64,000 nt of DNA from Pseudolabrys sp. GTDB lineage: Bacteria > Pseudomonadota > Alphaproteobacteria > Rhizobiales > Xanthobacteraceae. The stretch is from NCBI GenBank assembly GCA_022841665.1, contig JALHRB010000008.1, positions 44,027 to 108,026 on the forward strand, given 5' to 3'. Within the stretch, counting starts at the first letter, position 1. Every line of letters starts with the position of its first letter. Positions 42,540-54,854 of the stretch are shown piece after piece. The notes below the pieces were generated by a model. The model had not been told where the DNA came from. It searched no databases and saw only the letters and a list, made by a program, of their open reading frames with translations. The translations under genes and the position numbers were made by a program.

Positions 42540-43244
42540 ATGAGCAAAAGCAAGGGCAGCGGCACGCGCGCGCTCAAGGTGCGCGTGAAGACGGGCGGCA
42601 AGCGCTCGCTGTCGTCCAAGCTCTGGCTGGAGCGCCAGCTCAACGATCCTTACGTCGCGCGCGCCAGGCGCGAGGGCTTGCGCTCGCGCGCCGCCTACAA
42701 ACTTTCGGAAATCGACGACAAGGCGCGCTTTCTGAAGAAAGGCGCGCGCGTGCTCGATCTTGGCGCCGCGCCCGGCGGCTGGAGCCAGGTGGCGGCCAAG
42801 CGCGTCGGCGCGCCGGAGCAGGGCAAGGTGGTTGCCATCGATATCCTGGAGATGGAGCCGGTGCCGGGCGTGACCTTCGCCAGGCTCGACTTCCTCGATC
42901 CGGTCGCGCCGGAAAAGCTGAGGGAGATGCTCGGCGGCCCCGCCGACGTGGTGCTCTCCGACATGGCGGCCAACGCCACCGGCCACGCGCGCACCGATCA
43001 CCTCAAGATTATGGCGCTGGTCGAACTCGCCGCTGAATTTGCCCGAGAGGTGCTGGCGCCGGGCGGGGCCTTCCTCGCCAAGGTGATCCAGGGCGGCACG
43101 GAGTCAGCGCTGCTGGCCGCCCTCAAGCGCGACTACAAGACCGTGAAGCACATCAAGCCGCCGGCCAGCCGGCAGGATTCGGCCGAGCTTTATCTGCTGG
43201 CGACCGGATTCCGCGGCGGCGGGCTTAACGGAAGGCGTCGGTGA
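42540..43244 (+). CDS. rlmE: 23S rRNA 2'-O-methyltransferase RlmE (RrmJ/FtsJ)
   Basis: The 234-residue protein has the SAM motif [15 protein letters not shown], the catalytic region [17 protein letters not shown] and FLAKVIQGG. These match the K-D-K-E set of RrmJ (2'-O-methylation of U2552 in E. coli 23S rRNA). The C-terminal [22 protein letters not shown] is characteristic. The N-terminus carries a basic extension ([18 protein letters not shown]). It overlaps the convergent TPR gene by 20 bases. Confidence 0.93.
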   Translation: MSKSKGSGTRALKVRVKTGGKRSLSSKLWLERQLNDPYVARARREGLRSRAAYKLSEIDDKARFLKKGARVLDLGAAPGGWSQVAAKRVGAPEQGKVVAIDILEMEPVPGVTFARLDFLDPVAPEKLREMLGGPADVVLSDMAANATGHARTDHLKIMALVELAAEFAREVLAPGGAFLAKVIQGGTESALLAALKRDYKTVKHIKPPASRQDSAELYLLATGFRGGGLNGRRR

Positions 43245-45390
43245 AGCGCGCCGGACGGCCGGGCGCCTCGCCCGCGCGGTAGTAGCGCACGGTCGGCGCG
43301 GCGTGAGTGCGGCGCGTGTCGATCGGGCGCCGCCGCTCCGCCTGCCGCCGGGCGTTCTCGCGCTCGCGGCCCAGCTCGGCTTCGATCGCGCGCTTGCTGC
43401 GTACGTCGCGCGCATTGCGCTTGGCCGAACGTTCGGCGGCCTCCTCGCGCGCCGGCTGCGAGACGGCGGTATTCCCGGCCGGCGCCGGCGGCTCGGCCGT
43501 CCTGCCGATGCTGGCGGTCGGCTTCTCGTCCACGGCCGCTGTCGGCGGCAGCGGCACGTCGGCGGCCTTGCGCTCGATCTTTTCGTTATGCTTGGCGGTG
43601 CGCGGGCTCTCCTTGCCCTTGCGCTCGTCGACTGTCAGCCGGGCCAGCGCCTTGCGCGCCTCGGCCATGGTACGGTCGCGTGCCAGCGCGGTCTTGTAAT
43701 CGGCGATGGCTTTGTCGCGCTGATTGTCGAGCTCGTGGGCGTGGCCGCGCAGGTAGAACGCCTGCGCGTTGCGCGGCTCGATCTGCACGACGCGGTCGAG
43801 ATCCTCCGCCGCCTTGGCGTAGCTTTTCGCTTCCAGCAAGGCGGCCGCGCGGGCACGCAGCACGTTGGTGTTTTTCGGCTGGCGCGCCAGCACCGCGCCG
43901 TAGTCGGCGGCCGCGCCGGCATTGTCGCCCTTGGCCTGCTTGAGCTGCGCGCGCGTGAGCAGGCCGTCGATATTGTCGGGCTGGCGCGCTAGCGCTTCGT
44001 TCAGGTCGGCGAGCGCCAGATCGGTCTCGCCCTTGGCCTTGCGCACGCCCGCGCGCTCGAAATAAAGGTCGGTCGCGCGCGGATCGAACTTGATCGCCTG
44101 GTCGAGATCGCGCGCCGCTTTGGCGGCGTCGCCCTTTTCCTTGTAGATCGCCGCGCGTGCGCGGTACGGCGCGGCGCTGGTAATGCCCTGCTCTATGGCG
44201 CGGTCGAAATCGGCCAGCGCGCGCGCCTTGTCCTGCTTGGCGAGATAGATTTTGCCGCGCTCGGCCAGCGCCAGCGCATTGCCGCCGTCGGCGCCGATCG
44301 CCTGGTCGAGGTCGGCCAGCGCGCGGCCGTAATCCTTCTTTTTGGCATAAACCATGCCGCGCAGCGCCAGCGCGTCGCGGTTGCCGGCCTCGAGCTTGAG
44401 CATGTGCTCGGCGTCGCTGAGCGCGCCGGCGATATCGCCGTCTTCGAGCCGCAGCGTGCCGCGCACGCGAAGCGGGTTCACCGACCACGACAGCTTCAGC
44501 GCCTTGCCGACGTCGGCATAGGCGCGCTTGCGGTCGCCCTTGGCGGCATAGGCTTCCGCGCGCATGCGGTAGCTGAGCGAGGCGGTGTCGTCGGCTGCGA
44601 GGGCGCGGTCATAGGTTGCGATCGCGCGGTCGATGTCACCTTTCTTGCGCCAGAGCGCGGCCTGCGCATTCAGCGGCGCGGCATTCTTGGGATCGAGCCG
44701 CGCAGCCTGCGCGTAGTCTTCGATGGCCTGGTCTATATCGCCGGTCAGCGTGCGCGCCTGCGCGCGCAGCATATAAGTGTCGCTCGTCGGCTCGATGCTG
44801 AGCGCGCGGTCGAAATCGGCGATGGCGCGCGCATAATCCTTCTGCCGCAGATAGAGTTGGCCGCGGCTGCTATAGGGGCTGGCGCGGTTGCTGCCGAGGC
44901 TGATCGCCTTCTGGTAATCCTCCAGCGCGCCTTCGGTGTTGCCGAGATCGCGCCGCAGCGTGGCGCGGTTGACGTAAGGGGAGGGCGACTGCGGGTCGAT
45001 CCGGATGGTGGCGTCGTAATCGGCCATCGCCTGACCGTAGTTGCCACGCGCGTACCAGGCGTTGCCGCGGTTCTGGTAGGCGGGCGCGAAGTTGGGCGCG
45101 TGTTGAATGGCGTTGTTGAAGTCGGGAATGGCGTGGGCGACGTCGTTGCGGTCGAGATAAGCGAGCCCGCGCAGGCCGTAGGCGACGCCGAGCGGTTCAC
45201 CCTTGAGGCGGCCGGACTTGAGCGCGGCGGTGCAGGCGGCGATGCGCTGGTCCGCGAGGTTCTCGGTTTGCGTCGCGCACATGCGCAGGTCGCGCTGCGT
45301 CAGCGCTTGGGCGGCGCCGGGCCAAGCGGCGGCGACGGCAAGGCCTACGCCTGCCGCCCGGATCAGCCGCTCTGGCCGCATCCCACGCAT
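43225..45390 (-). CDS. Large exported TPR-repeat protein
   Basis: From ATG 45390 (AAGG upstream) the protein has 721 residues. A signal peptide ([20 protein letters not shown]) is followed by roughly fourteen to sixteen consecutive tetratricopeptide repeats (about 75-590). Typical units read [26 protein letters not shown] and [21 protein letters not shown]. The C-terminal 120 residues are basic and low-complexity. TPR arrays bind partner proteins, so a periplasmic assembly role is likely but no partner is identifiable. It overlaps rlmE by 20 bases at the 3' end. Confidence 0.85.
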   Translation of the reverse strand: MRGMRPERLIRAAGVGLAVAAAWPGAAQALTQRDLRMCATQTENLADQRIAACTAALKSGRLKGEPLGVAYGLRGLAYLDRNDVAHAIPDFNNAIQHAPNFAPAYQNRGNAWYARGNYGQAMADYDATIRIDPQSPSPYVNRATLRRDLGNTEGALEDYQKAISLGSNRASPYSSRGQLYLRQKDYARAIADFDRALSIEPTSDTYMLRAQARTLTGDIDQAIEDYAQAARLDPKNAAPLNAQAALWRKKGDIDRAIATYDRALAADDTASLSYRMRAEAYAAKGDRKRAYADVGKALKLSWSVNPLRVRGTLRLEDGDIAGALSDAEHMLKLEAGNRDALALRGMVYAKKKDYGRALADLDQAIGADGGNALALAERGKIYLAKQDKARALADFDRAIEQGITSAAPYRARAAIYKEKGDAAKAARDLDQAIKFDPRATDLYFERAGVRKAKGETDLALADLNEALARQPDNIDGLLTRAQLKQAKGDNAGAAADYGAVLARQPKNTNVLRARAAALLEAKSYAKAAEDLDRVVQIEPRNAQAFYLRGHAHELDNQRDKAIADYKTALARDRTMAEARKALARLTVDERKGKESPRTAKHNEKIERKAADVPLPPTAAVDEKPTASIGRTAEPPAPAGNTAVSQPAREEAAERSAKRNARDVRSKRAIEAELGRERENARRQAERRRPIDTRRTHAAPTVRYYRAGEAPGRPARFTDAFR

Positions 45391-45429
45391 CAACCTTACC
45401 CGCCTTTACAAAACTGGTTACCAACGCAC

Positions 45430-45503
45430 GTTAACCATATTCAGCTCCAAAAAACTTGGTCTTCCAATACCTATCAAAGGCTTAACCTTCGAATATGGTT
45501 AAC
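45430..45503. repeat. 13-bp perfect inverted repeat in an AT-rich gap
   Basis: gttaaccatattc at 45430-45442 is repeated in reverse complement at 45491-45503, with 48 bases between. It lies between the TPR gene start (45390) and the convergently reading end of the DHA2 gene (45537). The region is far richer in A and T than its surroundings. It may be an operator or promoter region for the TPR gene. Confidence 0.7.
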
Positions 45504-45536
45504 GCCCGCGGCTCGATATGGTAATATGGTAGGTAT

Positions 45537-46955
45537 TTAGCCCGGTTTTGGGTCGGGCGGCTCGGTCGCCGCCGGCAGGCGGTTGGCGAGCTCGGCGCCG
45601 GCGTCGGCGGGCAGCCGGGCGAACATCAGCGCCGACACGATGGAGACCGCCGCCACCGCCAGGAAGGCGGGCGGGAAATCCGCCGCCGTCAGTGTGCCGT
45701 CGCCGCGCAGGTGCACCACCGTCTCCACGGCCAGCGCGCCGAAAGCGACGCCGGCGGCGACAGCAAGCTGCTGCACAACGCTGACCAGCGCGGTGGCCCG
45801 GCTCATCCGCGCCGTGTCGACCTCGGCATAGGCGAGGGTGTTGATGCTGGTGAATTCGAGCGAGCGGAAGAAGCCGCCGACCAGCAGCAGCACCAGCATC
45901 ACCCACACCGGCGTCGTTTCCGTGAACGCGGCGCAGGCGGCCAGGAAGGCCGCGCTGATGACGGCATTGGAAACCAGGACGGTGCGGAAGCCGAAGCGGC
46001 GCAAGATGCGGGCCGCCGCCATCTTCATGGTGATGGCGCCCACCGCCGAGGCGAAGGTGATGAGCCCCGATTGAAATGGCGACATGCCGAAGCCGACCTG
46101 CAGCAACAGCGGCAGGAGGAACGGCAGCGCGCCGACGCCGAGCCGGAAGGCGAAGCCGCCGATGACGCTGCCGTGGAAGGTCGGCAGCCGGAACAGCGTG
46201 AGGTCGAGCGCGGGCGAGGGCGTGCGCCGGGCATGCACGATATAGGCGGCCATGAACAGCGAACCGCCCGCGACCAGTCCCGCCACCACGGTCCAGGGCA
46301 GGAAATTCAGGCCGAGGATCGACAGGCCGAAGGCGATGCCGGCGATGCCGAACCCGCACAACACCATCCCGACGACGTCGAAGCGCTCGTGCTTCTCGGC
46401 GCGTACGTCGTCGATGTAGCGGGTGGCGAGCGCGATGCCGATAAGTCCGATCGGCACGTTGATGATGAAGATCCAGTGCCAGGTCGCGTAGGTGGTGATG
46501 AAGCCGCCGACTGGCGGGCCGATCACCGGGCCGATCAGCGCGGGCATGGTCACCCAGGCCATGGCGCTGACCAATTCCCGCTTGCTGATGGTGCGTACCA
46601 GCACCAGCCGCCCGACCGGCGTCATCATCGCCCCGCCGATACCCTGCACGATACGGGCGATGACGAAATCGGTCAGCGATCCGGACAAGGCGCAGCCGAT
46701 CGAGCCGATGACGAACACGCCGATGGCGGCGCGGAAGACCGTGCGGGCGCCGAAGCGGTCGGCGGTCCAGCCGCTTGCCGGGATGAAGATCGCCAGCGAC
46801 AGAAGGTAGGAGGTCACGGCCAGCTTGAGCGCCAGCGGGTTGGTGCCGATATCGGCCGCGATCGCCGGCAGCGAGGTGGCGATCACGGTGGCGTCCATGT
46901 TCTCCATGAACAGGGCGACCGCGATGATCAGCGGGACGATGCGGTCACGGCGCAT
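45537..46955 (-). CDS. DHA2-type MFS multidrug efflux transporter
   Basis: The 472-residue protein has about fourteen membrane segments and opens with the DHA2 signature ALFMENMDATVIATSLPAIA. It continues with GWTADRFGARTVFRAA and motif C, VTMPALIGPVIGPPVGGFI, diagnostic of drug:proton antiporters. EmrB/QacA-like proteins pump hydrophobic compounds. No EmrA-type adaptor gene is adjacent, so it may act alone across the inner membrane. Confidence 0.88.
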   Translation of the reverse strand: MRRDRIVPLIIAVALFMENMDATVIATSLPAIAADIGTNPLALKLAVTSYLLSLAIFIPASGWTADRFGARTVFRAAIGVFVIGSIGCALSGSLTDFVIARIVQGIGGAMMTPVGRLVLVRTISKRELVSAMAWVTMPALIGPVIGPPVGGFITTYATWHWIFIINVPIGLIGIALATRYIDDVRAEKHERFDVVGMVLCGFGIAGIAFGLSILGLNFLPWTVVAGLVAGGSLFMAAYIVHARRTPSPALDLTLFRLPTFHGSVIGGFAFRLGVGALPFLLPLLLQVGFGMSPFQSGLITFASAVGAITMKMAAARILRRFGFRTVLVSNAVISAAFLAACAAFTETTPVWVMLVLLLVGGFFRSLEFTSINTLAYAEVDTARMSRATALVSVVQQLAVAAGVAFGALAVETVVHLRGDGTLTAADFPPAFLAVAAVSIVSALMFARLPADAGAELANRLPAATEPPDPKPG

Positions 46956-47004
46956 TCAGGGACCCGGCGGCAGGAGACGACGCCCTTGTCCCCGGTAGCA
47001 AAGT

Positions 47005-47838
47005 TCACGCGGTAGCGAAAGAAACCTTCGGCGTGGCCGGTTCCATCCGCTCGGACGAGCCGCCGAAGGCGTAGACGTCCATGCGCAGCACGCTGTACGT
47101 GGCGCTCGCGTGCAGGCGTTCGGCGTGCGCGTCCTCTCCCGCAGCACCGAGCGCAGCATAGAGCGGCAATAGATGCTCTTCGCTCGGGTGGTTTTTCACC
47201 GCGAACGGCGCCTGCCGCCGGTAGTCGAGCAGTTCACCGGTGCGCATGCCGGTTAGTGCGGCATCGAACCAGTCGGCAAAACTATTGACCCATGGCGGCG
47301 CCGGGTCGTTCGGGCCGTGGCCGCGGAATTCCGATAGATCGTGTGTGAAGCTGCCGCTGCCAATGATCAGCACGCCTTCCTGCCGCAGCGGCGCGAGGGC
47401 GCGGCCGATGCGCAGGTGGTGTTCGGGGCCAAGATGCGGCTGAACGGAAAGCTGCAACACCGGGATGTCGGCTTGCGGATACATCAGCAGCAGCGGCACC
47501 CAGGCGCCGTGATCGAGACCGCGGCGGCGATCGATGGTGCAGGGGAAACCGGCAGTGTGCAGGTGCTCTGCTACGCGCGCAGCAACCGCCGGCGAGCCGG
47601 GTGCGGGATAACGCAAATCATACAGCGCGCGCGGGAAACCGCGGAAGTCGTGGATCGTCTCGTTCGACTCGACGGCGCTCACCGTCGGCGTCGCCGTCTC
47701 CCAATGCGCCGAGATCACGAGGATGGCCTTGGGATGCGGCAGCGTGTGCCCGAGTTGGCTCAGAAATGCACGCGCCGGGGTGTCGGTCAGCGGCAGTGTC
47801 GGCGCGCCGTGCGACAGGAACAGGCTCGGCATGGTCAT
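47005..47838 (-). CDS. LigB/DODA-type extradiol ring-cleavage dioxygenase
   Basis: The 277-residue protein matches the DODA/YgiD branch of class III extradiol dioxygenases. Metal-binding and catalytic histidines are seen in SLFLSHGAPTL, VISAHWETATP, GLDHGAWVPLLLMYP and GSGSFTHDL. GGAGGA precedes the ATG. These enzymes open catechol-type rings, for example DOPA or gallate-like compounds, using Fe or Zn. It is encoded after doxX, divergent from a LysR gene that probably controls both. Confidence 0.88.
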   Translation of the reverse strand: MTMPSLFLSHGAPTLPLTDTPARAFLSQLGHTLPHPKAILVISAHWETATPTVSAVESNETIHDFRGFPRALYDLRYPAPGSPAVAARVAEHLHTAGFPCTIDRRRGLDHGAWVPLLLMYPQADIPVLQLSVQPHLGPEHHLRIGRALAPLRQEGVLIIGSGSFTHDLSEFRGHGPNDPAPPWVNSFADWFDAALTGMRTGELLDYRRQAPFAVKNHPSEEHLLPLYAALGAAGEDAHAERLHASATYSVLRMDVYAFGGSSERMEPATPKVSFATA

Positions 47839-47857
47839 GATGAAGTCCTCCGGCGGT

Positions 47858-47884
47858 GCAGGACCGGCGGTGTGCCGGTCCTGC
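47858..47884 (-). other. Hairpin between doxX and the dioxygenase gene
   Basis: A perfect 11-bp stem (gcaggaccggc, 47858-47868; complement 47874-47884) with a 5-base loop lies just upstream of the dioxygenase ribosome site. It lacks a T-tract, so it may shape mRNA stability between the two genes. Confidence 0.65.
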
Positions 47885-47892
47885 CGCCTGGT

Positions 47893-48330
47893 TCAGCGGG
47901 GGTAGGCCGCGGTCGGCGCCGGGCTAGCGCTATTGGCGCGCGGCAGGCGCAGCGCGTAAGCGCCGCTGCCGAGCAGGGCCTGGACGACGAGCATCACGGT
48001 CCAGAACGCCGGGAATTCCCAGCCGCCGCCCTGGTTGGTGAACAGCCAGCCGCCGGGCAGGTGCTGCAAGGTCGCGCCGATCATGATCGGCAGCAGCAGC
48101 AGCGAGACGGTGCGGGTCCACAGGCCGAGGATCAGGGCGAGGCCGCCGCCGATCTCGCCGAGGATGACCAGGTAAGCGAAGAAGCCGGGATAGCCGATGC
48201 TCTGGAAGTAGCCGACGGTGCCGGGGATGGTGAAGGTGAAGACCTTCAAGAGCAGGCCGTGGGCGAGGAAGAGGACGCCGAGGCTGACGCGAAGCAACAG
48301 CGCGGCATAGGGGGCAGTGCGGGGGTCCAT
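47893..48330 (-). CDS. DoxX-family membrane protein
   Basis: The 145-residue protein has four hydrophobic segments and the DoxX pattern LLRVSLGVLFLAHGLLLKVF, ILGEIGGGLALILGLWTR and LLLPIMIGATLQH. DoxX-type proteins are small quinone- or thiol-linked membrane proteins of mostly unknown function. Here it is paired with the extradiol dioxygenase. The gene starts 104 bases from the divergent LysR gene. Confidence 0.85.
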   Translation of the reverse strand: MDPRTAPYAALLLRVSLGVLFLAHGLLLKVFTFTIPGTVGYFQSIGYPGFFAYLVILGEIGGGLALILGLWTRTVSLLLLPIMIGATLQHLPGGWLFTNQGGGWEFPAFWTVMLVVQALLGSGAYALRLPRANSASPAPTAAYPR

Positions 48331-48434
48331 AGATAGGGTGTCTCCTGTTTGGTGACCGCAATATTGTCTATTCTTTCTAGTACGATAATATACAAATATA
48401 GAATGATATTCATTCCCATAGGTGTGAGGCTAGC

Positions 48435-51024
<2,590 letters not shown>

Positions 51025-51026
51025 TC

Positions 51027-51452
51027 ATGTCGATCGCCGCCATCCTCGCGCCGCTCTTCGTCCAGGTCGTCCTCACCTTCGGCCTGTTCGGCTGGATGGG
51101 CTATCATCGCGTGACCTCGATCCGCAGCGGCGCGGTTCATCCGCGCGACATCGCGCTGCGCGAGCCGAACTGGCCGCCGCGCGTGCTGCAGGTGGCGAAT
51201 GCCGCGCATAACCAGCTCGAGACGCCGGTTCTCTTCTACGTTCTCACGATCCTTGCCATCATCACCAAACACGCCGACCTGCTGTTCGTGGTGCTGGCCT
51301 GGATATTCGTGCTGGTGCGCATCGCGCATGCCTATGTGCACGTCACCAGCAACCGCATATCGCTGCGCGGGCCCATTTTCGGGATCGCGCTGCTGGTGCT
51401 GATGATCATGTGGCTCATCTTCATCGTGCGCATCCTGCTCGGTCTGCCATGA
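51027..51452 (+). CDS. MAPEG-family membrane protein
   Basis: The 141-residue protein starts two bases after guaB. It has four membrane segments and the MAPEG-like stretch VLQVANAAHNQLETPVLFYVLTIL and RIAHAYVHVTSN. Bacterial MAPEG members may bind glutathione or act as small membrane enzymes; activity cannot be read from sequence. The next gene overlaps its stop codon (ATGA), so guaB, this gene and rsmB look like one transcription unit. Confidence 0.88.
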   Translation: MSIAAILAPLFVQVVLTFGLFGWMGYHRVTSIRSGAVHPRDIALREPNWPPRVLQVANAAHNQLETPVLFYVLTILAIITKHADLLFVVLAWIFVLVRIAHAYVHVTSNRISLRGPIFGIALLVLMIMWLIFIVRILLGLP

Positions 51453-52747
51453 GGCCGGCGGCACGGCTCGCAGCGGCCATCGAAGTCTTCGACATCCTCG
51501 AAAGAGAACGCCGGCCGGCCGCCGACGCGCTCAAGAGCTGGGGTCTGGCGCATCGCTTCGCCGGCTCGGGCGACCGCGCGGCCATTGCGGGCCTCGTCTA
51601 CGACGCGCTGCGCCGGCGCGCCTCCAGCGCCTTCATCATGGGGGCCGAGACGCCGCGCGCGATTTTGCTCGGCATGCTCAAGCGCGAGCGCGGGCTCGAC
51701 ACCGACGCTATCGCCGCCTTGGCCGACGGCTCGCAACATGCGCCCGAACCGCTGAGCGGCGACGAGCGCGCGCGGCTCGACGCCGCCGACGTCAGCGGCG
51801 CGCCAGCTTATGTCGCCGGCGATTATCCGGAATGGCTCGATCCGCATTTTACGCGCGTCTTCGGCGACGACCGGGCGGAAGAGGGCGCGGCGCTGGCCTC
51901 GCGCGCGCCACTCGACCTGCGCGTCAACACGCTCAAGAGCGAGCGCGCGGCGGCCGCCGGGATGTTGTCCGACCACGCGCCGGAGGAAACGCCCTGGTCG
52001 CCCTGGGGCCTGCGCATCCGTCTGGCGGCCGAGGCCAAGAGCCCGGCCATCCACGCCGAGCCTGCGTTCATCAAAGGCGTCGTCGAGGTACAGGACGAGG
52101 GCTCGCAGCTTGCGGCCTTGTTCTCGGGCGCCAAGCCCGGCGAGCAGGCCGTCGACCTCTGCGCCGGCGCCGGCGGCAAGACACTCGCGCTCGCGGCCAT
52201 GATGCAGAACAAGGGCCAGATCTTCGCCACCGACGACGACAAGCGGCGGCTCGCCCCGATTCATGACCGATTGGCACGTTCCGGGGCCCGCAATGTCCAG
52301 GTGCGCACCCCGAAGTCGGTCGGCGGCGAGATCGACGACTTGAAGGGCAAGATGGATTTGGTGCTGATCGACGCGCCCTGCACCGGCACCGGCGCCTGGC
52401 GGCGCAATCCGGACGCCAAGTGGCGCATGCGCCCCGGCGCGCTCGAGCAGCGCATGAAGGAGCAGGCCGAGGTGCTCGAGCGCGCGGTGCCGTTGCTGAA
52501 GGCGAGCGGGCGCATCGCCTACGTCACCTGCTCGGTGCTGGACGAGGAAAACGGCGCGCAGGTGCGCGCTTTTCTCGCGCGGCATGCCGACTTTGCCGTC
52601 GTGCCGCCCGCCGACGTGGTCAAGGCGCTCGGCGAGCGCGCCTTCATGTTCGGCAAGGCGGCGTGCGTGTCGGGCGAGGGCCTGCTGATGACGCCGCGCA
52701 GCACCGGCACGGACGGCTTCTTCGTCAGCGTCCTGAAGCGGAACTGA
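51449..52747 (+). CDS. rsmB: 16S rRNA m5C methyltransferase of the RsmB/NOP family
   Basis: From the ATG at 51449 (ATGA overlap with the previous gene) the protein has 432 residues. It has an N-terminal RNA-binding helical region, then the methyltransferase domain: DLRVNTLK, the SAM motif AVDLCAGAGGKTLALAAM, and both catalytic cysteines in LIDAPCTGTGAWRR and IAYVTCSVLDEENG. RsmB methylates C967 of 16S rRNA in E. coli. An exact target in this organism is inference. Confidence 0.9.
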   Translation: MRPAARLAAAIEVFDILERERRPAADALKSWGLAHRFAGSGDRAAIAGLVYDALRRRASSAFIMGAETPRAILLGMLKRERGLDTDAIAALADGSQHAPEPLSGDERARLDAADVSGAPAYVAGDYPEWLDPHFTRVFGDDRAEEGAALASRAPLDLRVNTLKSERAAAAGMLSDHAPEETPWSPWGLRIRLAAEAKSPAIHAEPAFIKGVVEVQDEGSQLAALFSGAKPGEQAVDLCAGAGGKTLALAAMMQNKGQIFATDDDKRRLAPIHDRLARSGARNVQVRTPKSVGGEIDDLKGKMDLVLIDAPCTGTGAWRRNPDAKWRMRPGALEQRMKEQAEVLERAVPLLKASGRIAYVTCSVLDEENGAQVRAFLARHADFAVVPPADVVKALGERAFMFGKAACVSGEGLLMTPRSTGTDGFFVSVLKRN

Positions 52748-52853
52748 CGCCGGCCGCAGCCGAATACCCCTTTTGCGCCGCATTCCCGGCCAAAATTCTC
52801 CGCGATGGTTTCGTGACTATGCCCGCGACGATCTCAGGCGGGGTTTTCTGGAC

Positions 52854-53813
52854 ATGTTGGCAGCGACGCGCGATCCCATGCACGACCGGGGGACGCAGGC
52901 ACCGGCCGTGTCGCACGGCGACTACCGCAGCCATGCGCCGATGAAGGCACCGCGATCGACCGGCGTCATCACCGCGCTGCAAATGGCCGGTTCGGTGCTC
53001 GCCATTCCGGTCGCGCTCGGCAGCGCCTATACGGTCTATCAGGCGAACTTCTCGCCCGATCTTGCCTGCCAGAACCTGCGCGCCGGCATCATCGCCATGA
53101 TCGACAAGAAGATCGACGCCGCCACCCGCCGCATGCTGGTGCGGCGCGACGTCGAGGCTTTCGAGAAGTCCTGCGGCAGCTTCGATCCCGACGCCAAGGC
53201 CGCCTTTGCTAACCTGCTGGCCGCGCCGCGCGCGGTGGTGCACGTGCCGGTCACGCCGAAGGCCGACCCGGCCAAGGCGGAGCCTGCCAAGTTGGAAACC
53301 CAGAAAGCGGAAGCGCAGAAGGCGGAGCCTGTAAAAGCCGAGCCTGTGAAGAGCGAGCCGGCGAAGGAGACCGCGCGCAAGGCCGAGCCGCGCCCCGCGC
53401 CTGTCGCCAAGCCGTCGCCGGCCGAGAGCGACACTGCCACTTCCGACGCGCGCTGGCTCGACGCTGTCCGCGGCGCGCTGGTGACGCATGCCGAACCAAG
53501 CACCGCGACGCCCGCGCCCGCCGCGCAGACGCTCGGCAAACTTGTTGTGCCGGGGCAGCCGGCGCAAAAGACCGCCCATCAATCGCCAATGCCGCTGCCG
53601 AGCTGGGTGGCCGAAGAGCCGGTGCGGCGTGCGCCGGAGGTTGCGCCGGCGCTGCCGGCGGCGACAGTCGTGCCGGTGCCAGCGCCGGCCGAGCACGCCG
53701 CCGATCCGGACCGTCCGGTGCCGCCGGCCGCCATCCCCGAGGCCGACGGGAGCAATGCACGCGCGACCTGGGTGTCCAAGATCCCCTTCGTCGGGCAGGT
53801 GCTGGATAGGTAA
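52854..53813 (+). CDS. Low-complexity Ala/Pro/Lys/Glu-rich protein with one membrane segment
   Basis: The 319-residue protein (ATG 52854; 52773 or 52878 are possible) has a short N-terminus and one hydrophobic segment (about 43-62, ITALQMAGSVLAIPVALGSA). A conserved-looking domain follows (about 65-125, NLRAGIIAMIDKKIDAATRRML). Next is a long repetitive stretch of KAEPAK-like units (about 140-190), then a proline-rich tail ending VSKIPFVGQVLDR. The repeats suggest an extended spacer across the periplasm. Function unknown. It lies between rsmB and a palindromic repeat. Confidence 0.65.
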   Translation: MLAATRDPMHDRGTQAPAVSHGDYRSHAPMKAPRSTGVITALQMAGSVLAIPVALGSAYTVYQANFSPDLACQNLRAGIIAMIDKKIDAATRRMLVRRDVEAFEKSCGSFDPDAKAAFANLLAAPRAVVHVPVTPKADPAKAEPAKLETQKAEAQKAEPVKAEPVKSEPAKETARKAEPRPAPVAKPSPAESDTATSDARWLDAVRGALVTHAEPSTATPAPAAQTLGKLVVPGQPAQKTAHQSPMPLPSWVAEEPVRRAPEVAPALPAATVVPVPAPAEHAADPDRPVPPAAIPEADGSNARATWVSKIPFVGQVLDR

Positions 53814-53817
53814 AGCC

Positions 53818-53939
53818 GTCGTCCCGGGCGAGCGCCATAAGCGCGTCTACGCGCGCTATGGCGCGAGACCCGGGATCCAGTAATCCGTTTCCTATCGATA
53901 AACTGCGGTGTACTGGGTCCCCGCTTTCGCGGGGACGAC
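53818..53939. repeat. Dispersed palindromic repeat, copy C
   Basis: It opens gtcgtcccggg, contains gggatccagtaa and ends with tactgggtccc, the ccccgctttcgcgggg hairpin and gacgac. The ending matches copy A (38596-38739) base for base. It lies between the convergent low-complexity and Aat-like genes. Confidence 0.85.
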
Positions 53940-53951
53940 AGCAAGGCTTGA

Positions 53952-54854
53952 TCACTTCCCCGGCTGCCAGTCGGCGATCGCCGCCACGTCCGCTTCCACC
54001 GACCAGCGGCCGATGCGCTCAGGCTTGCGCCCGGCGTCGTTGAGCATCCGCAGGAAATCGCCGCGCGCGACGTCGCGGAAGCCCATGTCGCGGCAGGTCG
54101 GCGTCATCAGCTTGCCGTCGTTGAAGGCAAAGCCCCACTGCGCCAGATGCCAGTTGAGCACGGTGAAGCCGATCTTCGAGGTGTTCGGCTCGCGCGAGAA
54201 CTGCGACTCGGTCATGAAGGCGCCGCCGATGGCCACGCCGTAGCCGCCGCCGGCGAGCTCGCCCTTCTCGTTCCATACCTCGAAGGAATGCGCGTAGCCG
54301 GCGTCATAGGCTGCCGCATAGGCGCGCATGATGCGCGGCGTGATCCAGGTGAGATGCCAGCGCCCGGCGCGCGTGCCGGCGCAGGCCTTGATGACGCCCT
54401 CGAAATCGCGGTCGAAGGTGACGGTGTAGTGGCCCTGCCGCATCTGGCGGCGCAGGCGCCTGGCGATGTGCAGCTCGTTGAAGAACAACAGCGAGCGTTG
54501 CGGTGGCGACCACCACTTCAGCGGGCCGACATGCGCCCAGGGGTAAAGGCCGCGGCGGTAGGCGGCGAGCAGGCTCGGCAGCGACAAGTCGTGCACGATG
54601 CCGGCAAGGCCCGGCGGGTGTTCGCGCGCGCGTTCTGGATCGGGCAATGCAAAGTCCGGCGCCAGTAGTTCGTCGAAGCCCAGGCGCAGCAGACCCGGCA
54701 GGCCGCCGATCCGCGACGGCATCAGCGCCCAGGCGAGCCCGAGCGCCCAGCGTTCGGCCTTGGCGGGCCAGCTCTCGCGAAACAGGCGCGCTCGGCGCGC
54801 GGCGCGCCCGGAGGCTCCGACGGCCAGATTGACGCGCTGGGTTTCGAAGGCCAT
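53952..54854 (-). CDS. Divergent leucyl/phenylalanyl-tRNA-protein transferase-like protein
   Basis: The 300-residue protein has an Aat-type core from about residue 80: AAYRRGLYPWAHVGPLKWWSPPQRSLLFF, WITPRIMRAYAAAYDAGYAHSFEVWN and GGGYGVAIGGAFMTESQFSREPNTSK. It also has an N-terminal extension of about 80 residues not found in E. coli Aat. The region usually reading DCQ-HL-SLGA is replaced by NDGKLMTPTCRDMGFRDV. It may be a paralogue with altered substrate rather than the N-end-rule enzyme. Confidence 0.75.
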   Translation of the reverse strand: MAFETQRVNLAVGASGRAARRARLFRESWPAKAERWALGLAWALMPSRIGGLPGLLRLGFDELLAPDFALPDPERAREHPPGLAGIVHDLSLPSLLAAYRRGLYPWAHVGPLKWWSPPQRSLLFFNELHIARRLRRQMRQGHYTVTFDRDFEGVIKACAGTRAGRWHLTWITPRIMRAYAAAYDAGYAHSFEVWNEKGELAGGGYGVAIGGAFMTESQFSREPNTSKIGFTVLNWHLAQWGFAFNDGKLMTPTCRDMGFRDVARGDFLRMLNDAGRKPERIGRWSVEADVAAIADWQPGK

